Assembly (NCBI GenBank): GCA_017962615.1
Contig: JAGCUZ010000070.1
Location: forward strand, 1 to 39,824
Length of the DNA: 39,824 bases
Origin: Bacteroidales bacterium
GTDB lineage: Bacteria > Bacteroidota > Bacteroidia > Bacteroidales > P3
Direction of reading: 5' to 3'
The position numbers and the translations under genes were made by a program. Positions 1 through 8,351 of this stretch are shown here, in pieces. The notes beneath the pieces were generated by a model. The model was given only the letters and a program-made list of their open reading frames with translations. It ran no database searches and had not been told where the DNA came from. Every line of letters begins with the position of its first letter. Position 1 is the first letter of the stretch.

Positions 1-1
1 C

Positions 2-334
2 GACGACAAGGTGCACGTCTTTGTGTACAACGCCACCGAGGGCCTTGGGCTGCTGCTTGCCACCGCCGAGCGTCGCGCCCGCCGCGTAACGGCCTTGCTG
101 CCCGACGGTTGGGCCGCAGAGGAGCTGCACGTGTACGGCTTCGTCGAGAATCGCGACGATCACTGCTCCAAGAGCACATATATCCCCATCGGCAACAGCG
201 CTGAAGAACCTGTGGAAGAGCCTGTTGCCACCAACGTTACGGTATCTGCCCCCACTTCAACCAAGTCGGCAAGGACAGCCCCATCGAAGGCCAAAGCCTC
301 CAAGCCGCCCAAGCGACGAAAGGCTAAGCGGTAG
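2..334 (+). CDS. DUF6266 family protein, C-terminal fragment
   Basis: The reading frame is open from the window edge, so the gene starts upstream and only the last 110 residues or so are present. The visible part resembles the end of DUF6266 proteins, a Bacteroidetes family of unknown function: a VHVFVYN strand, a GLLLATAERRARR segment, LLPDGWAAEELHVYGFV and a STYIPIG strand. After this comes a low-complexity tail rich in Ala, Ser, Thr, Pro, Lys and Arg, ending KPPKRRKAKR. A basic disordered tail suggests contact with nucleic acid or another polyanion, but that is inference. The gene ends 25 bp from the convergent ATPase gene. The start of another DUF6266 gene lies at the other end of the window. 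The family call rests on remembered family features, not on a search. Confidence 0.7.
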   Translation, partial: DDKVHVFVYNATEGLGLLLATAERRARRVTALLPDGWAAEELHVYGFVENRDDHCSKSTYIPIGNSAEEPVEEPVATNVTVSAPTSTKSARTAPSKAKASKPPKRRKAKR

Positions 335-359
335 CGTGCTGTAAGGTTTCTGTGCGAGG

Positions 360-1664
360 CTACATGTCAGCGAGTGACAGGGCACGGTAATCCACCTGCC
401 AGCGGCGGTGCTTGGCTACAATGTCGCGGGATTTCTCGCGGAGTGTGTCGAGGTTTATGCGTTGGGCCTGCCGTTTGCATTCGGCCAGGACAATCTGCTT
501 GTCGGCCTCGTTGACGGCAACGAGGTCTATCTCGTCGGCGTCGCGATGCCAGTAGTTGCTGACGACGTTGTAGAGTCCTGTTTCGGCGTATTGTTGGCGG
601 AAATATCGTTCGAGTATCAGCCCCGAGAACGTGTTGTAGTCGGACTGCACCTTGGCCCGCACATAGTCCATATTGTCTATCTCGACGGCGCTGCGGTATT
701 TGTAGACGAAGCGGAACCAGAATGTTAGGAAGTTGTCGATAATGCAGTACCGTACATCCCTTGCACCCTCGTGCTGCTGCCAGGGACGCTGGCGGGCCAC
801 GAGACCGTAGGTCTTCTCGAGTTTGTCGAGGTAGCCGCCGGGCTCGATGCCTATGGCACTCTTTATCCTGCCGCGTTCGGTGTTGCCCTCGGCTATGGCT
901 TGCAGGACGGAGAAGTAGTTGGCGTACTCCTTGCCGAACTCTTCGCGCAGCATCTCGTAGCCTTCGGTGATGAAGTGGCTGCCGTAGGAGAGTACTGCTT
1001 CAATCATGGTGTCTTTGGTGTATGCCCCGCTGTCGATTATCAGTTCAACGTACTTCGCCACGCCGCCTGTAAGCATATAGAGCGCCAGCAGGTCGTCGGG
1101 CTGGTAGGCGGGGTTGTGGTCGGCGAGGATTTCTTTGAGTGTGGCTGTGCGGAAAGGCCGCAGGTTGATGCGGTGCGTGGCGCGTCCGTAGAGCGGTTCG
1201 TGAGCGTCGTCGAATATCTTGGCCATCATCGAGTAGACAGAGCCGCATAACACAAGATTTATGTGGCTTTCGTCTTTGTTGCTGTCCCAGATGTTTTGGA
1301 TTTCGGAGAAGAGGGACCCGTCGACATACTGAAGGTTTTGGAACTCGTCGAGGACAAGTGTGAAGTTGAGCCTCTTCGACATGTTCATAATGGCGCGGAA
1401 CAGCCGTGCGAACGATGTGAACTCGCCAAGGTCCTCGCCGGTCGTCTCCCGAACAATCTCTTGCAGCTCGCTACAGAGCAGAGCCTCGCTCTTGCGCACC
1501 ACAAAGAAGTAGATAAAGGGTATTCTTGCGAAAGAATGCTTTATGAGAGCGGTCTTGCCAATGCGCCGCCGCCCGGTGACAACTGTCATCTGTGCGGCTT
1601 TGGCCGACAGGGATTCTATCAGTTGCAGCGTGTCGGTCTCGGTTTCTCGGTCGTAGAATTTCAT
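360..1664 (-). CDS. Stand-alone AAA ATPase (ATPase_2) with DUF234-type nuclease-like C-terminus
   Basis: The 434-residue protein belongs to the archaeal-type ATPase_2 group of STAND-like P-loop ATPases. Walker A is GRRRIGKT at residues 31-38 and Walker B is FTLVLDEF at 101-108. A winged-helix-like middle follows (roughly 215-300). The C-terminal part has the DUF234 layout with a PD-(D/E)XK-like signature: EIDLVAV near 378-384 and ECK near 395-397. Family members are common in archaea and Bacteroidetes; most have no known role, and a nuclease or defence function is often suspected because of the C-terminal fold. It stands alone, convergent with the DUF6266 gene and separated from the protease gene behind it by a terminator. 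It has its own near-consensus promoter at 1730-1760. Biological role unknown. Confidence 0.85.
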   Translation of the reverse strand: MKFYDRETETDTLQLIESLSAKAAQMTVVTGRRRIGKTALIKHSFARIPFIYFFVVRKSEALLCSELQEIVRETTGEDLGEFTSFARLFRAIMNMSKRLNFTLVLDEFQNLQYVDGSLFSEIQNIWDSNKDESHINLVLCGSVYSMMAKIFDDAHEPLYGRATHRINLRPFRTATLKEILADHNPAYQPDDLLALYMLTGGVAKYVELIIDSGAYTKDTMIEAVLSYGSHFITEGYEMLREEFGKEYANYFSVLQAIAEGNTERGRIKSAIGIEPGGYLDKLEKTYGLVARQRPWQQHEGARDVRYCIIDNFLTFWFRFVYKYRSAVEIDNMDYVRAKVQSDYNTFSGLILERYFRQQYAETGLYNVVSNYWHRDADEIDLVAVNEADKQIVLAECKRQAQRINLDTLREKSRDIVAKHRRWQVDYRALSLADM

Positions 1665-1729
1665 AGTATAATGTCTAATTGTTTAATGCAACGGGTGTTA
1701 CTGTAACGTGTGTTGCAATGTTCAAAATG

Positions 1730-1760
1730 CAAATATACAACTATTTCTGGAAATGGCAAA
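1730..1760 (-). promoter_or_regulatory. Near-perfect Bacteroidetes promoter for the AAA ATPase gene
   Basis: On the minus strand, TTTG (complement of 1757-1760) is followed after exactly 19 nt by TATATTTG (complement of 1730-1737). This matches the Bacteroidetes primary sigma factor consensus TTTG-N19-21-TAnnTTTG. The start codon lies about 65 nt further on, leaving a leader of roughly 55-60 nt. It is the best promoter match in the window. Confidence 0.75.
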
Positions 1761-1783
1761 ATGTTTTTTCGCAGTATTGTGGA

Positions 1784-1829
1784 ATAAAAAAACTTCCCCG
1801 GAAGGACTTATACGGCATCCGGGGAAGTT
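1784..1829 (-). terminator. Intrinsic terminator of the protease gene
   Basis: An 11-bp perfect stem (1791-1801 with 1819-1829) closes a 17-nt loop. On the minus strand the stem runs straight into a T-rich tract (complement of 1784-1792), the layout of a Rho-independent terminator. It lies about 135 bp past the stop codon of the C10 protease gene and before the ATPase promoter, so the two transcripts should be separate. Apart from this and the promoter, the 301-bp gap 1665-1965 holds nothing recognisable. Confidence 0.8.
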
Positions 1830-1965
1830 GGTCAACACAGGGCGTTGATGTGGGGTCGTGTGGCAGCTATGTGGCAGCTGTATTGTAGTTGTTATGCTAC
1901 GGGGTTGCAGTTGTGATGCTGCGGGATTGCTGTCGTGCTGCCTACGGGGTACGGCTTTGGGGCCG

Positions 1966-4464
1966 TTATTTCTTGACTATCTTGGTGGAGGCGTGGCCTG
2001 CCTTGAGGTAGTACACACCGGCGGGCAGGGTGGACAGCGACATGGTGGCGGCGCCGTTCACCGAGCTGGTGCGCATAAGGGTCTTGCCGGTCATGTCGTA
2101 GAGGGTCACGTCGCCGTTCACGCCGTCGATGTGTATCATGTCGTTGGCGGGGTTGGGGTAGGTGCTCAGCACGACGGGCTTGGCGTTGCCGATGCCGAGG
2201 TTCTTGAACTCGTAGCATCCAATGTCGACGCGGCCGTGGCGCACGCGGTCGTTACCGGCGAGGTCGGTGGCGGGGAGGTTGGCGTCGTTGGGGTCGCCGG
2301 CGTTGTAGCAGGGCGACTGTGCGTCGGCGAGCTGCCAGTCGGCTTCGGAGTAGTCGATGCCTTGTGTGGTGGCGGGCTGCACGAAGTGGGGACCTGTGGC
2401 ATCCATGTTGCCGTTGGCGAGAGCCACGTTGCCTGTGCCGCTGGGTGCGGAGCCCATGACGGCGCTGTAGCTGATGGTGCCGCTGCCGGAGGTCTGGGTG
2501 GTGTTGTTCCAGATGATGCAGTTGGTGACGGTGGTGCCGGAGGCGAGGGTGATGCCTGCGCCGTTGTTGCTCACTATGTTGCAGTTGGTGAAGCTGCCGC
2601 CGTTGGAGCACTGCACGCCTTTGCCGTCGTTGTTGGCTATGATGCAGTTGGTGGCGCTGCCGCCTTTGGAGTAGAGGGCGCTGCCGCCGGTTACGTTGTT
2701 AATCTTGGAGTTGAGCATGTAGGAGTCTTCGAGGTAAACGCCTGCGCCGCCCGAGGTGGAGCCTGTGCAGTTGGCGACGGTGCAGTTGGCGAGGGTGGAG
2801 CTGCCTTTGAGGTAGGCGCCTGCGCCGTAGCCAGAGCTGATGCGGCCGTTGCGGATGGTGAAGCCGTCGAGGGTGACGGGGCTGGTGTTCTTGTAGCCGT
2901 AGAAGACGCGCAGCTTGCTGCTGCCGTCAAGGTAGGTGGAGTTCTGCTTGGGGTTGCGGTCGTCGAGGTTGGTCTCGCTGCCGATGAAGCCGCCGTAGAT
3001 CTTGACGCCGTCGCCGTTGCGGAGCGACTGGTTCTCGAGGGTGTTGAAGGCTGAGGTTACGCCGAGCCACACGTTGGTGTCGCCATAGTAGAAGCCTTTC
3101 TTAACCCATATCTCGCCGGCGTCGTACATGCCGCAGGCCTGGATGGCGTCGGAGAGGTTGGGGTTGCCCTTGGCCCAGGTGGAGCCGTCGTTGTTGCGGC
3201 CGCTGGTGGCTGACGAGGATATGTAGTAGCGCTGGGGACCGTTGACGGTGTTGGCGAGGTAGGAGGGCTCGATGTTGTAGACGCACTCCTGGCGGAAGCC
3301 GTAGCCGCCCAGCGGGGTGCTGACGCCCGACATTACCCAGTAATGTCCGTTGGAGTTGCCGTTCCAGCCCCAGTTGATATGCCACACGAGGCCGTAGGTG
3401 GAGTTCATCTTGAAGCCGTCGATCACATAGGCGTGGCCCTCGGTGTAGGCTTGGTTGTAGCCGGCGTAGAGGACGGGGCGGCGGTTGGTTATCTCGCGAC
3501 GCATCCACGATTTCCATTTGTCCCAGCCTGCTGTGGTGGAGGAGTCGGCGCCTATCTGTTTGAACTTGGCACGGAAGTAGCCCATGTGGGCGAGGCCTTT
3601 GGCGGCATCGGAGAGGTGGGCACCGCTGCCGCCGGTGTAGTTGCGGCCTGCGAAGTGCATCTGCGAGAGGACGCTGACGTGGTAGCAGAGACGCGATATC
3701 TGCGTGCGGGTGGTCGATGTGACGGTGTTGGGCATCTGGCTGTAGAGGTAGGTGGCGCTGTCGTAGGAGACGCTGAGGGTGCCGTAGCTGGCTTCGTTGT
3801 ACTGGAAATAGCCGAAGCCGCGGGCCGGGTACTCGTGGTAGCGGATAATCTGCGAGAGGGCTGTCGACACACAGCCTACGACGGCGTGGCCGCCCGAGCT
3901 CTCGGCGCCCGAGCTGGATGAGCCGTTATATTCGGGGCACAGGTCGTTGTAGCCTTGGCCCTGACCCCACTTGGTGGTCATGAGCGAGTCGGTGTAGGCT
4001 TTCGACTTCAGCTGGTCGTAGTATTTGAGATCGTCGTCAAGTAGTGCAGCCCACTGCTCCTGAGCACCTGCGACATCCCAGTAGTTGTTGTCCCAGAGGT
4101 TCTTCTCGATGATGACGCTGAGGTCCTGGCGCATCCAGTCGAGCCACATCTGCACTGCTGGCGGCACGTCGGCGGGGTCGAACAGGCCGTTGGGGCTGTA
4201 GGCGATGACGGGCACGCAGCGGTCGTCGGCGGTGGCGATGACGAAGGCGTTGTTGTCGACGTTGAAGATGTAGTAGCTGGTGATGCCGTTGGCGGCAACG
4301 GCGGTGTGAGTAAGGGTGAGCTGACAGTCGGCGTTTCTGTCGTAGAGGGCCACGATGTGGTTGCGGGCAGCTCTCATGGCGTCAGAAGGCGATACGCTTT
4401 TTGCAAAAGCCGCTCCGGATGTAAGAATCAGTGCGGCAATAGCCGTTAAGATTGTACGTTTCAT
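1966..4464 (-). CDS. Secreted C10 (streptopain-like) cysteine protease with beta-helix region and T9SS sorting domain
   Basis: The 832-residue protein has a signal peptide (1-21, ...GAAFA) and a Spi-type propeptide (about 22-115, with ITSYYIFNVDNNAFVIATAD). The peptidase C10 domain spans about 155-400. The catalytic Cys is probably C198 in GHAVVGCVSTALSQIIRYH and the catalytic His H344 in GHAYVIDG, followed by WHINWGWNG. Residues about 410-755 carry short Asn/Gly/Cys-rich repeats (for example LANCTVANCTG, ATNCIIANNDG, FTNCNIVSNNG), typical of a right-handed parallel beta-helix with DUF1565/Omp-like edges. The last 70 residues (STYPNPANDMIHI...LPAGVYYLKA...KIVKK) match a type A type IX secretion sorting domain. 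It is therefore predicted to be exported and anchored at the cell surface. The start codon is 27 bp after the hydroxyacid dehydrogenase gene, so the two may be co-transcribed. Substrate unknown. Confidence 0.9.
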   Translation of the reverse strand: MKRTILTAIAALILTSGAAFAKSVSPSDAMRAARNHIVALYDRNADCQLTLTHTAVAANGITSYYIFNVDNNAFVIATADDRCVPVIAYSPNGLFDPADVPPAVQMWLDWMRQDLSVIIEKNLWDNNYWDVAGAQEQWAALLDDDLKYYDQLKSKAYTDSLMTTKWGQGQGYNDLCPEYNGSSSSGAESSGGHAVVGCVSTALSQIIRYHEYPARGFGYFQYNEASYGTLSVSYDSATYLYSQMPNTVTSTTRTQISRLCYHVSVLSQMHFAGRNYTGGSGAHLSDAAKGLAHMGYFRAKFKQIGADSSTTAGWDKWKSWMRREITNRRPVLYAGYNQAYTEGHAYVIDGFKMNSTYGLVWHINWGWNGNSNGHYWVMSGVSTPLGGYGFRQECVYNIEPSYLANTVNGPQRYYISSSATSGRNNDGSTWAKGNPNLSDAIQACGMYDAGEIWVKKGFYYGDTNVWLGVTSAFNTLENQSLRNGDGVKIYGGFIGSETNLDDRNPKQNSTYLDGSSKLRVFYGYKNTSPVTLDGFTIRNGRISSGYGAGAYLKGSSTLANCTVANCTGSTSGGAGVYLEDSYMLNSKINNVTGGSALYSKGGSATNCIIANNDGKGVQCSNGGSFTNCNIVSNNGAGITLASGTTVTNCIIWNNTTQTSGSGTISYSAVMGSAPSGTGNVALANGNMDATGPHFVQPATTQGIDYSEADWQLADAQSPCYNAGDPNDANLPATDLAGNDRVRHGRVDIGCYEFKNLGIGNAKPVVLSTYPNPANDMIHIDGVNGDVTLYDMTGKTLMRTSSVNGAATMSLSTLPAGVYYLKAGHASTKIVKK

Positions 4465-4491
4465 TTCTTTATTGTTTGTATTTAGTTTGTT

Positions 4492-5421
4492 TTATTTTAA
4501 AAAGTCGCGGATGTTTTGCATAACTATGTCGGCGCGGATGTCGAAGGCCTCGCGTGTGGCATAGCCTATGTGGGGCACCAGCACGCAGTTGGGCGCGTCG
4601 GCGAGGGGATGGTTGGAGGGTAGGGGAGGCTCCTGCTCGAACACGTCGACGCCTGCGCCGGCGAGGCGGCCGCCCTTCAGCGCGTCGGCCAGGGCCGCTA
4701 TGTCGACCACGTTGCCGCGCGAGGTGTTGATGAGTATGGCCGAGGCCTTCATCAAGTCGAGGCGGCGCTTGTCGATGAGGTGCGTCGTGGTGCTGTTGAG
4801 GGGTGTGTGGAGCGTAACGATGTCGCACAGGGGCAGCATCGCGTCGAGAGGCATGTAGGTGACGCCCATGTTGCGCACTTCCTCCCGCTCGGTTCTGCTG
4901 TGGGCCAGTACTTTGCAGCCGAAGGCCTGCAGCAGCTTGATTGTGGCGGTGCCTATGGCGCCGGTGCCGACAACGCCCACGGTCTTGCCGTGCAGCTCCT
5001 GTCCGAGGAAGGTGCCGCGGCTGCCGCCCTGGCGGGTCTGGCCGTCGAACGGCGTAACGCGGCGCAGCAGGTCGAGCATCAGCCCGACGGCCAGCTCGCT
5101 GACGGCCACGGTGGAGTAGCCAGCGGCGTTTTTCACGGTGATGCCGTGCTGACGGCAGTAGTCGAGGTCGATATGGTCGAGGCCTGTGAAGGCCACGCTG
5201 AGCATTTTCAGACGGCTGCACTGCGCGAGGGTATCGGCCGAGAGCTTTATGTTGGAGATGACGACAATCTCGGCGTCGTGCATGCGCTGCACGAGGGTGG
5301 CGGGGTCTTCTTTGCGGTCGGTGTAGAAGGCAAATTGGTGACCTGCACCCTCAAACTCCGCTTTGAGGCTTGCAAAAGTGTTGCTGCTGATGCCGAGAGG
5401 CTCTACTACTGCAATTTTCAT
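4492..5421 (-). CDS. D-2-hydroxyacid dehydrogenase family oxidoreductase
   Basis: The 309-residue cytosolic enzyme reduces a 2-oxoacid to a D-2-hydroxyacid, or the reverse, with a nicotinamide cofactor. The Rossmann glycine motif is GTGAIG at 152-157. The family catalytic triad is visible: R235 in NTSRG, E264 in FEQEPP and H284 in PHIGY. After the second Rossmann strand the sequence is AHSRTERE, with no acidic residue in the usual NAD-selecting position, which hints at NADP(H); that is inference. Length is normal for glyoxylate/hydroxypyruvate reductase or D-lactate-type members, but the substrate cannot be told. There is no extra ACT domain, so it is not a long SerA. It lies 51 bp after the flavin reductase gene and 27 bp before the protease gene, all on one strand. 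Confidence 0.85.
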   Translation of the reverse strand: MKIAVVEPLGISSNTFASLKAEFEGAGHQFAFYTDRKEDPATLVQRMHDAEIVVISNIKLSADTLAQCSRLKMLSVAFTGLDHIDLDYCRQHGITVKNAAGYSTVAVSELAVGLMLDLLRRVTPFDGQTRQGGSRGTFLGQELHGKTVGVVGTGAIGTATIKLLQAFGCKVLAHSRTEREEVRNMGVTYMPLDAMLPLCDIVTLHTPLNSTTTHLIDKRRLDLMKASAILINTSRGNVVDIAALADALKGGRLAGAGVDVFEQEPPLPSNHPLADAPNCVLVPHIGYATREAFDIRADIVMQNIRDFLK

Positions 5422-5472
5422 AAGTATTATATAACGGAAGAATTGTTCGTTTAATTGTTTGCTTAACTTATT

Positions 5473-6045
5473 TTAAGTTTTTTTCTTTTTCTTCACCGAG
5501 AAGCCGAAGCCGCCAATCTTCTCGCCGAGGCCGTAGTATTTGCCGTGTGAGAAGGCGAGGGGGTGGGCGTGGTTGAGCTGGAAGGCGCCGGTGCCTTTGT
5601 CGACGAGGGTCTCTTCGGCGTTGACGGCCACCACGTTGGCTATGAACATGTCGTGGCTGCCGAGCTCCTTGACCTCGGTTACACGGCATTCAATATTGAG
5701 CGGCGACTCGGCAATGAGCGGTGCTTTGACGATTTGTGCGGGTTCGGGGGTGAGGTGCAGCTGCTTGAACTTGTTGCAGTCGCGTCCCGACTTGACGCCG
5801 CACCAGTCGGTGGCGAAGGCCAGCTGCTCGGTGGTCAGGTTGATGACAAACTCTTTGGTCTGCATCAGCAGCTGGTGCGAGTGGCGTTCTTTACGTACTG
5901 ATATATAACACATAGGCGGGTCACTGCATACAGTGCCCGTCCATGCTACCGTTAGGATGTTGTAGTTTTCGGGATTGTCGCCGCAGCTGACCATCACGGC
6001 CGGCAGCGGGTAAATCATTGTGCCTGGCTTGAATGCGACTTTCAT
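5473..6045 (-). CDS. Flavin reductase-like FMN-binding protein
   Basis: The 190-residue protein has the split-barrel flavin reductase fold (PF01613 type). N-terminal strands contain PLPAVMVSCGDNPENYNI, TVAWTGTVCSDPP and YISVRKERHSHQLL, the FMN-phosphate-binding part. ECRVTEVKELGSHDMFIANV is the usual later strand pair. Such proteins reduce FMN with NAD(P)H for a partner oxygenase or act alone; the partner is not evident here. Its ATG overlaps the dnaA stop codon by one base (TAATG), so it is translationally coupled to dnaA. The C-terminus is a run of lysines (VKKKKKT). Confidence 0.88.
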   Translation of the reverse strand: MKVAFKPGTMIYPLPAVMVSCGDNPENYNILTVAWTGTVCSDPPMCYISVRKERHSHQLLMQTKEFVINLTTEQLAFATDWCGVKSGRDCNKFKQLHLTPEPAQIVKAPLIAESPLNIECRVTEVKELGSHDMFIANVVAVNAEETLVDKGTGAFQLNHAHPLAFSHGKYYGLGEKIGGFGFSVKKKKKT

Positions 6046-7496
6046 TACTCTTTAAACCGCTTCTCCAGATCGTCGACCCAGTAACGGAACTGTTTGTCGG
6101 TTTCGGCCAGGTTGCTGACAGTCTTGCAGGCGTGCAGCACTGTGGCGTGGTCCTTGTTGCCGCATTGCAGTCCGATGATGGCAAGCGACGACTTGGTCAT
6201 CTTCTTTGCAAAATACATCGTCAGCTGTCGTGCCTGTACAATCTCTCTTTTACGCGTGCGCGACTGGATGCTGTCGACCGGCAGGTTGAAGTAGTCGCAC
6301 ACCACTTTCTGTATGTATTCGATGGTGATTTCCCTCGAGGTGCTCTTGACAAACTTGTCGATCATCTGCTTCGCCAGTTCGAGCGTGATCTGCTTGTGGT
6401 TGAGCGACGACTGAGCAATGAGCGACACCAGTGCGCCTTCGAGTTCGCGGATGTTGGTGTTGATGTTGTAGGCGATGTACTCTATCACGTTCTCGGGCAT
6501 GGATATGCCGTCGTTGGCCAGCTTCTGCTTAAGGATGGCGATACGTGTGTCGACGTCGGGCACCTGCAGGTCGGCCGACAGACCCCACTTGAGGCGTGAG
6601 ATGAGGCGGGGCTCCAAGCCGCTGAGCTCGGCCGGCGACTTGTCGCTGGTGATGATAATCTGTTTCTTCTGCTGGTGCAGGTGGTTGAATATCTGGAAGA
6701 AGGCTTCCTGAGTCTTCTGAGCTTTGTTGGCCCAGAACTGTATGTCGTCGACAATCAGCACGTCGACAAGCGTGTAGAAGTTCACGAAGTCGTTGGTGGT
6801 GCCGTTGCGGCCAGCTTCCATGTATTGTTGCAGGAAACGCTCCGAGGTGACGTAAAGAATCGTCAGTTCGGGGTGAAGCTCTTTGGTCTTCAAGCCTATG
6901 GCGTTGGCGAGGTGCGTCTTGCCCAGACCCACGCCGCCGTACAGCATCAGGGGGTTGAACGAGGTGTGACCCGGCGCTTCGGCCACGGCGAAACCGGCCG
7001 AGCGTGCCAGACGGTTGCAGTCGCCCTCGACGAAGTTCTCCAAGGTGCAGGCGCTGTTAAGCTGCGACTCTATTCTCAGCTTCTTGATACCCGGCACGAT
7101 GAAGGGGTTGGGGATAGACCTGTTGTTGTCGCTGTTGATGTTGAACGGCATATCCTTGGGGCTGTTTGTTGTTGACTGCTTGCCGCCCGACGGGAGGCTG
7201 GTGGTCAGCGGCTCGTCGGCGATGCTGGTGTCCATCACGATGCTGTAGCGCAGCATGCCTTTAGGGCCGAGTTCGTAGCGTATGGTGCGTTTCAGCAGGT
7301 TCACGTAGTGCTCTTCCAGCCATTCGTAGAAGAACTGGCTCGGCACTTGTATTATGAGGGTATTGTCCTCAAGCTGGATCGGGACGATAGGCTCGAACCA
7401 CCTTTTATATAATTGTTCGTTTTCTTTTCCCAGGGTCTCTTTGATAGTTTTAAGGCAATTTGCCCACACGGTTTTGTAGTCTCTCACAGCTGCCAT
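6045..7496 (-). CDS. dnaA: Chromosomal replication initiator DnaA
   Basis: The protein of 483 residues binds oriC, unwinds it and loads the replicative helicase. Domain I is at about 1-85, followed by a Ser/Asn-rich linker (about 90-135). The AAA+ domain has Walker A GGVGLGKT (187-194), Walker B VLIVDDIQF (246-254) and an arginine-finger motif in GLEPRLISRLKWGL (R297). The C-terminal helix-turn-helix ends with the DnaA signature-like CGNKDHATVLHA. I place the start at the ATG at 7496 (MAAVRDYK); a TTG two codons upstream is also in frame. The gene overlaps the downstream flavin reductase start. Upstream lies a 562-bp AT-rich gap; a palindrome TGCAAATTTGCA at 7557-7568 contains a one-mismatch -7 element on the minus strand. 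Confidence 0.97.
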   Translation of the reverse strand: MAAVRDYKTVWANCLKTIKETLGKENEQLYKRWFEPIVPIQLEDNTLIIQVPSQFFYEWLEEHYVNLLKRTIRYELGPKGMLRYSIVMDTSIADEPLTTSLPSGGKQSTTNSPKDMPFNINSDNNRSIPNPFIVPGIKKLRIESQLNSACTLENFVEGDCNRLARSAGFAVAEAPGHTSFNPLMLYGGVGLGKTHLANAIGLKTKELHPELTILYVTSERFLQQYMEAGRNGTTNDFVNFYTLVDVLIVDDIQFWANKAQKTQEAFFQIFNHLHQQKKQIIITSDKSPAELSGLEPRLISRLKWGLSADLQVPDVDTRIAILKQKLANDGISMPENVIEYIAYNINTNIRELEGALVSLIAQSSLNHKQITLELAKQMIDKFVKSTSREITIEYIQKVVCDYFNLPVDSIQSRTRKREIVQARQLTMYFAKKMTKSSLAIIGLQCGNKDHATVLHACKTVSNLAETDKQFRYWVDDLEKRFKE

Positions 7497-8058
7497 ACTC
7501 AATTTGTGCTTGATTTAATATGTTTTATGTGTTAAGTGCTTTCTTGATTTTCGCATTGCAAATTTGCACATAAATTATAGGGTATGGGTGAAAAAAAAAA
7601 TTTGGTGGTTTCAGTTTTTTTTAGTAAAGCTTTCGGCGCTGTTTTGCCTTGTATTTGCACTTTGCTCGGCAATGGGCTGTGAAATAATTTATTGTGTTAT
7701 TTTAACAAAAAAACGTCGGAATATATATGTTTTTTTTGAATAATGCAAATTATTTATCGGAAAAATGAATTTTTGGGTGCTGTTCTTGGTTGAAAAAGGT
7801 CTCAATTGTTTGAAAATGTCGGTATTGCTGTTGAGTATTTTTTATATGTGGCTGGTGTTTATTTTGTTGTGTAATTATTTAAAAATCAACGATGTATAAA
7901 TGAGCGTTTGACGTAATATGCACAGGTACATGCTATTCCCGAAGTGTAAAGAAAGTGCTTTTTTGCTAAAAAATGTTATCGGATTGCGGTGGCCGGATGT
8001 GATATTATTTATCGTTTTTTTTCTTTGGAAATATTCCTGGACAACATTTCTTGAATGG
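7497..8058. other. AT-rich gap between dnaA and the DUF721 gene; possible origin region
   Basis: This 562-bp stretch is strikingly A/T-rich compared with the surrounding genes, with homopolymer runs (7591-7600, 7730-7738) and AT-only patches (about 7681-7760). I see no convincing gene: the short ORFs here have no family features and no typical codon use. It carries the 12-bp perfect palindrome TGCAAATTTGCA (7557-7568). A gap of this kind beside dnaA could be a replication origin or a DnaA-regulated promoter. However, I found no clear TTATNCACA-type DnaA box in it, so an origin is only a possibility. Confidence 0.3.
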
Positions 8059-8349
8059 TTATTCAAAAATTATTTCGTTCACTGCACCGTGTTTCAGTTG
8101 TCCGTTGATTTTGTCAACAAGTGATTGCTTTTTATATGATAATTCATTTCTAAGAGCCGCCGATGCGAGTTTTATATATAGTATATTGCGCTCGTATCTG
8201 ACCGACAGGGTGAGCTTGTTGATAAGGTCGCCCACGATGTTGCGGTATATGTTTTCCACTTCGATGGCTTCCGACTGCTCGGCCATGCCCATCTGGTTCA
8301 GCATGGTGTACAGCAGGTCGCCCAGGTTGTGCTCGTTGTTGTAACCCAT
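8059..8349 (-). CDS. DUF721 family protein (DciA-like)
   Basis: The 96-residue protein matches the DUF721 pattern: an N-terminal helix (LGDLLYTMLNQMGM), a W/Y-I-VG step (VENIYRNIVGDLINKLTLSVRY) and a short KH-like core ending LYIKLASAALRNELSY...LVDKINGQL. DUF721 includes DciA, the ancestral loader or partner of the replicative helicase DnaB. Its place between recF and dnaA fits a replication role. The start codon is 2 nt after the recF stop, so it is very probably translated from the same mRNA. Bacteroidetes members are of this short length. Confidence 0.85.
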   Translation of the reverse strand: MGYNNEHNLGDLLYTMLNQMGMAEQSEAIEVENIYRNIVGDLINKLTLSVRYERNILYIKLASAALRNELSYKKQSLVDKINGQLKHGAVNEIIFE

Positions 8350-8351
8350 TG

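Noticed and set aside
1858-3054. Plus-strand frame of 398 codons opposite the C10 protease gene
   Set aside because: Sequence is a low-complexity Gly/Val/Ala/His shadow of the beta-helix repeats.
7497-8058. Confident oriC call
   Set aside because: No TTATNCACA-type DnaA boxes were found and GC skew cannot be judged from one window.
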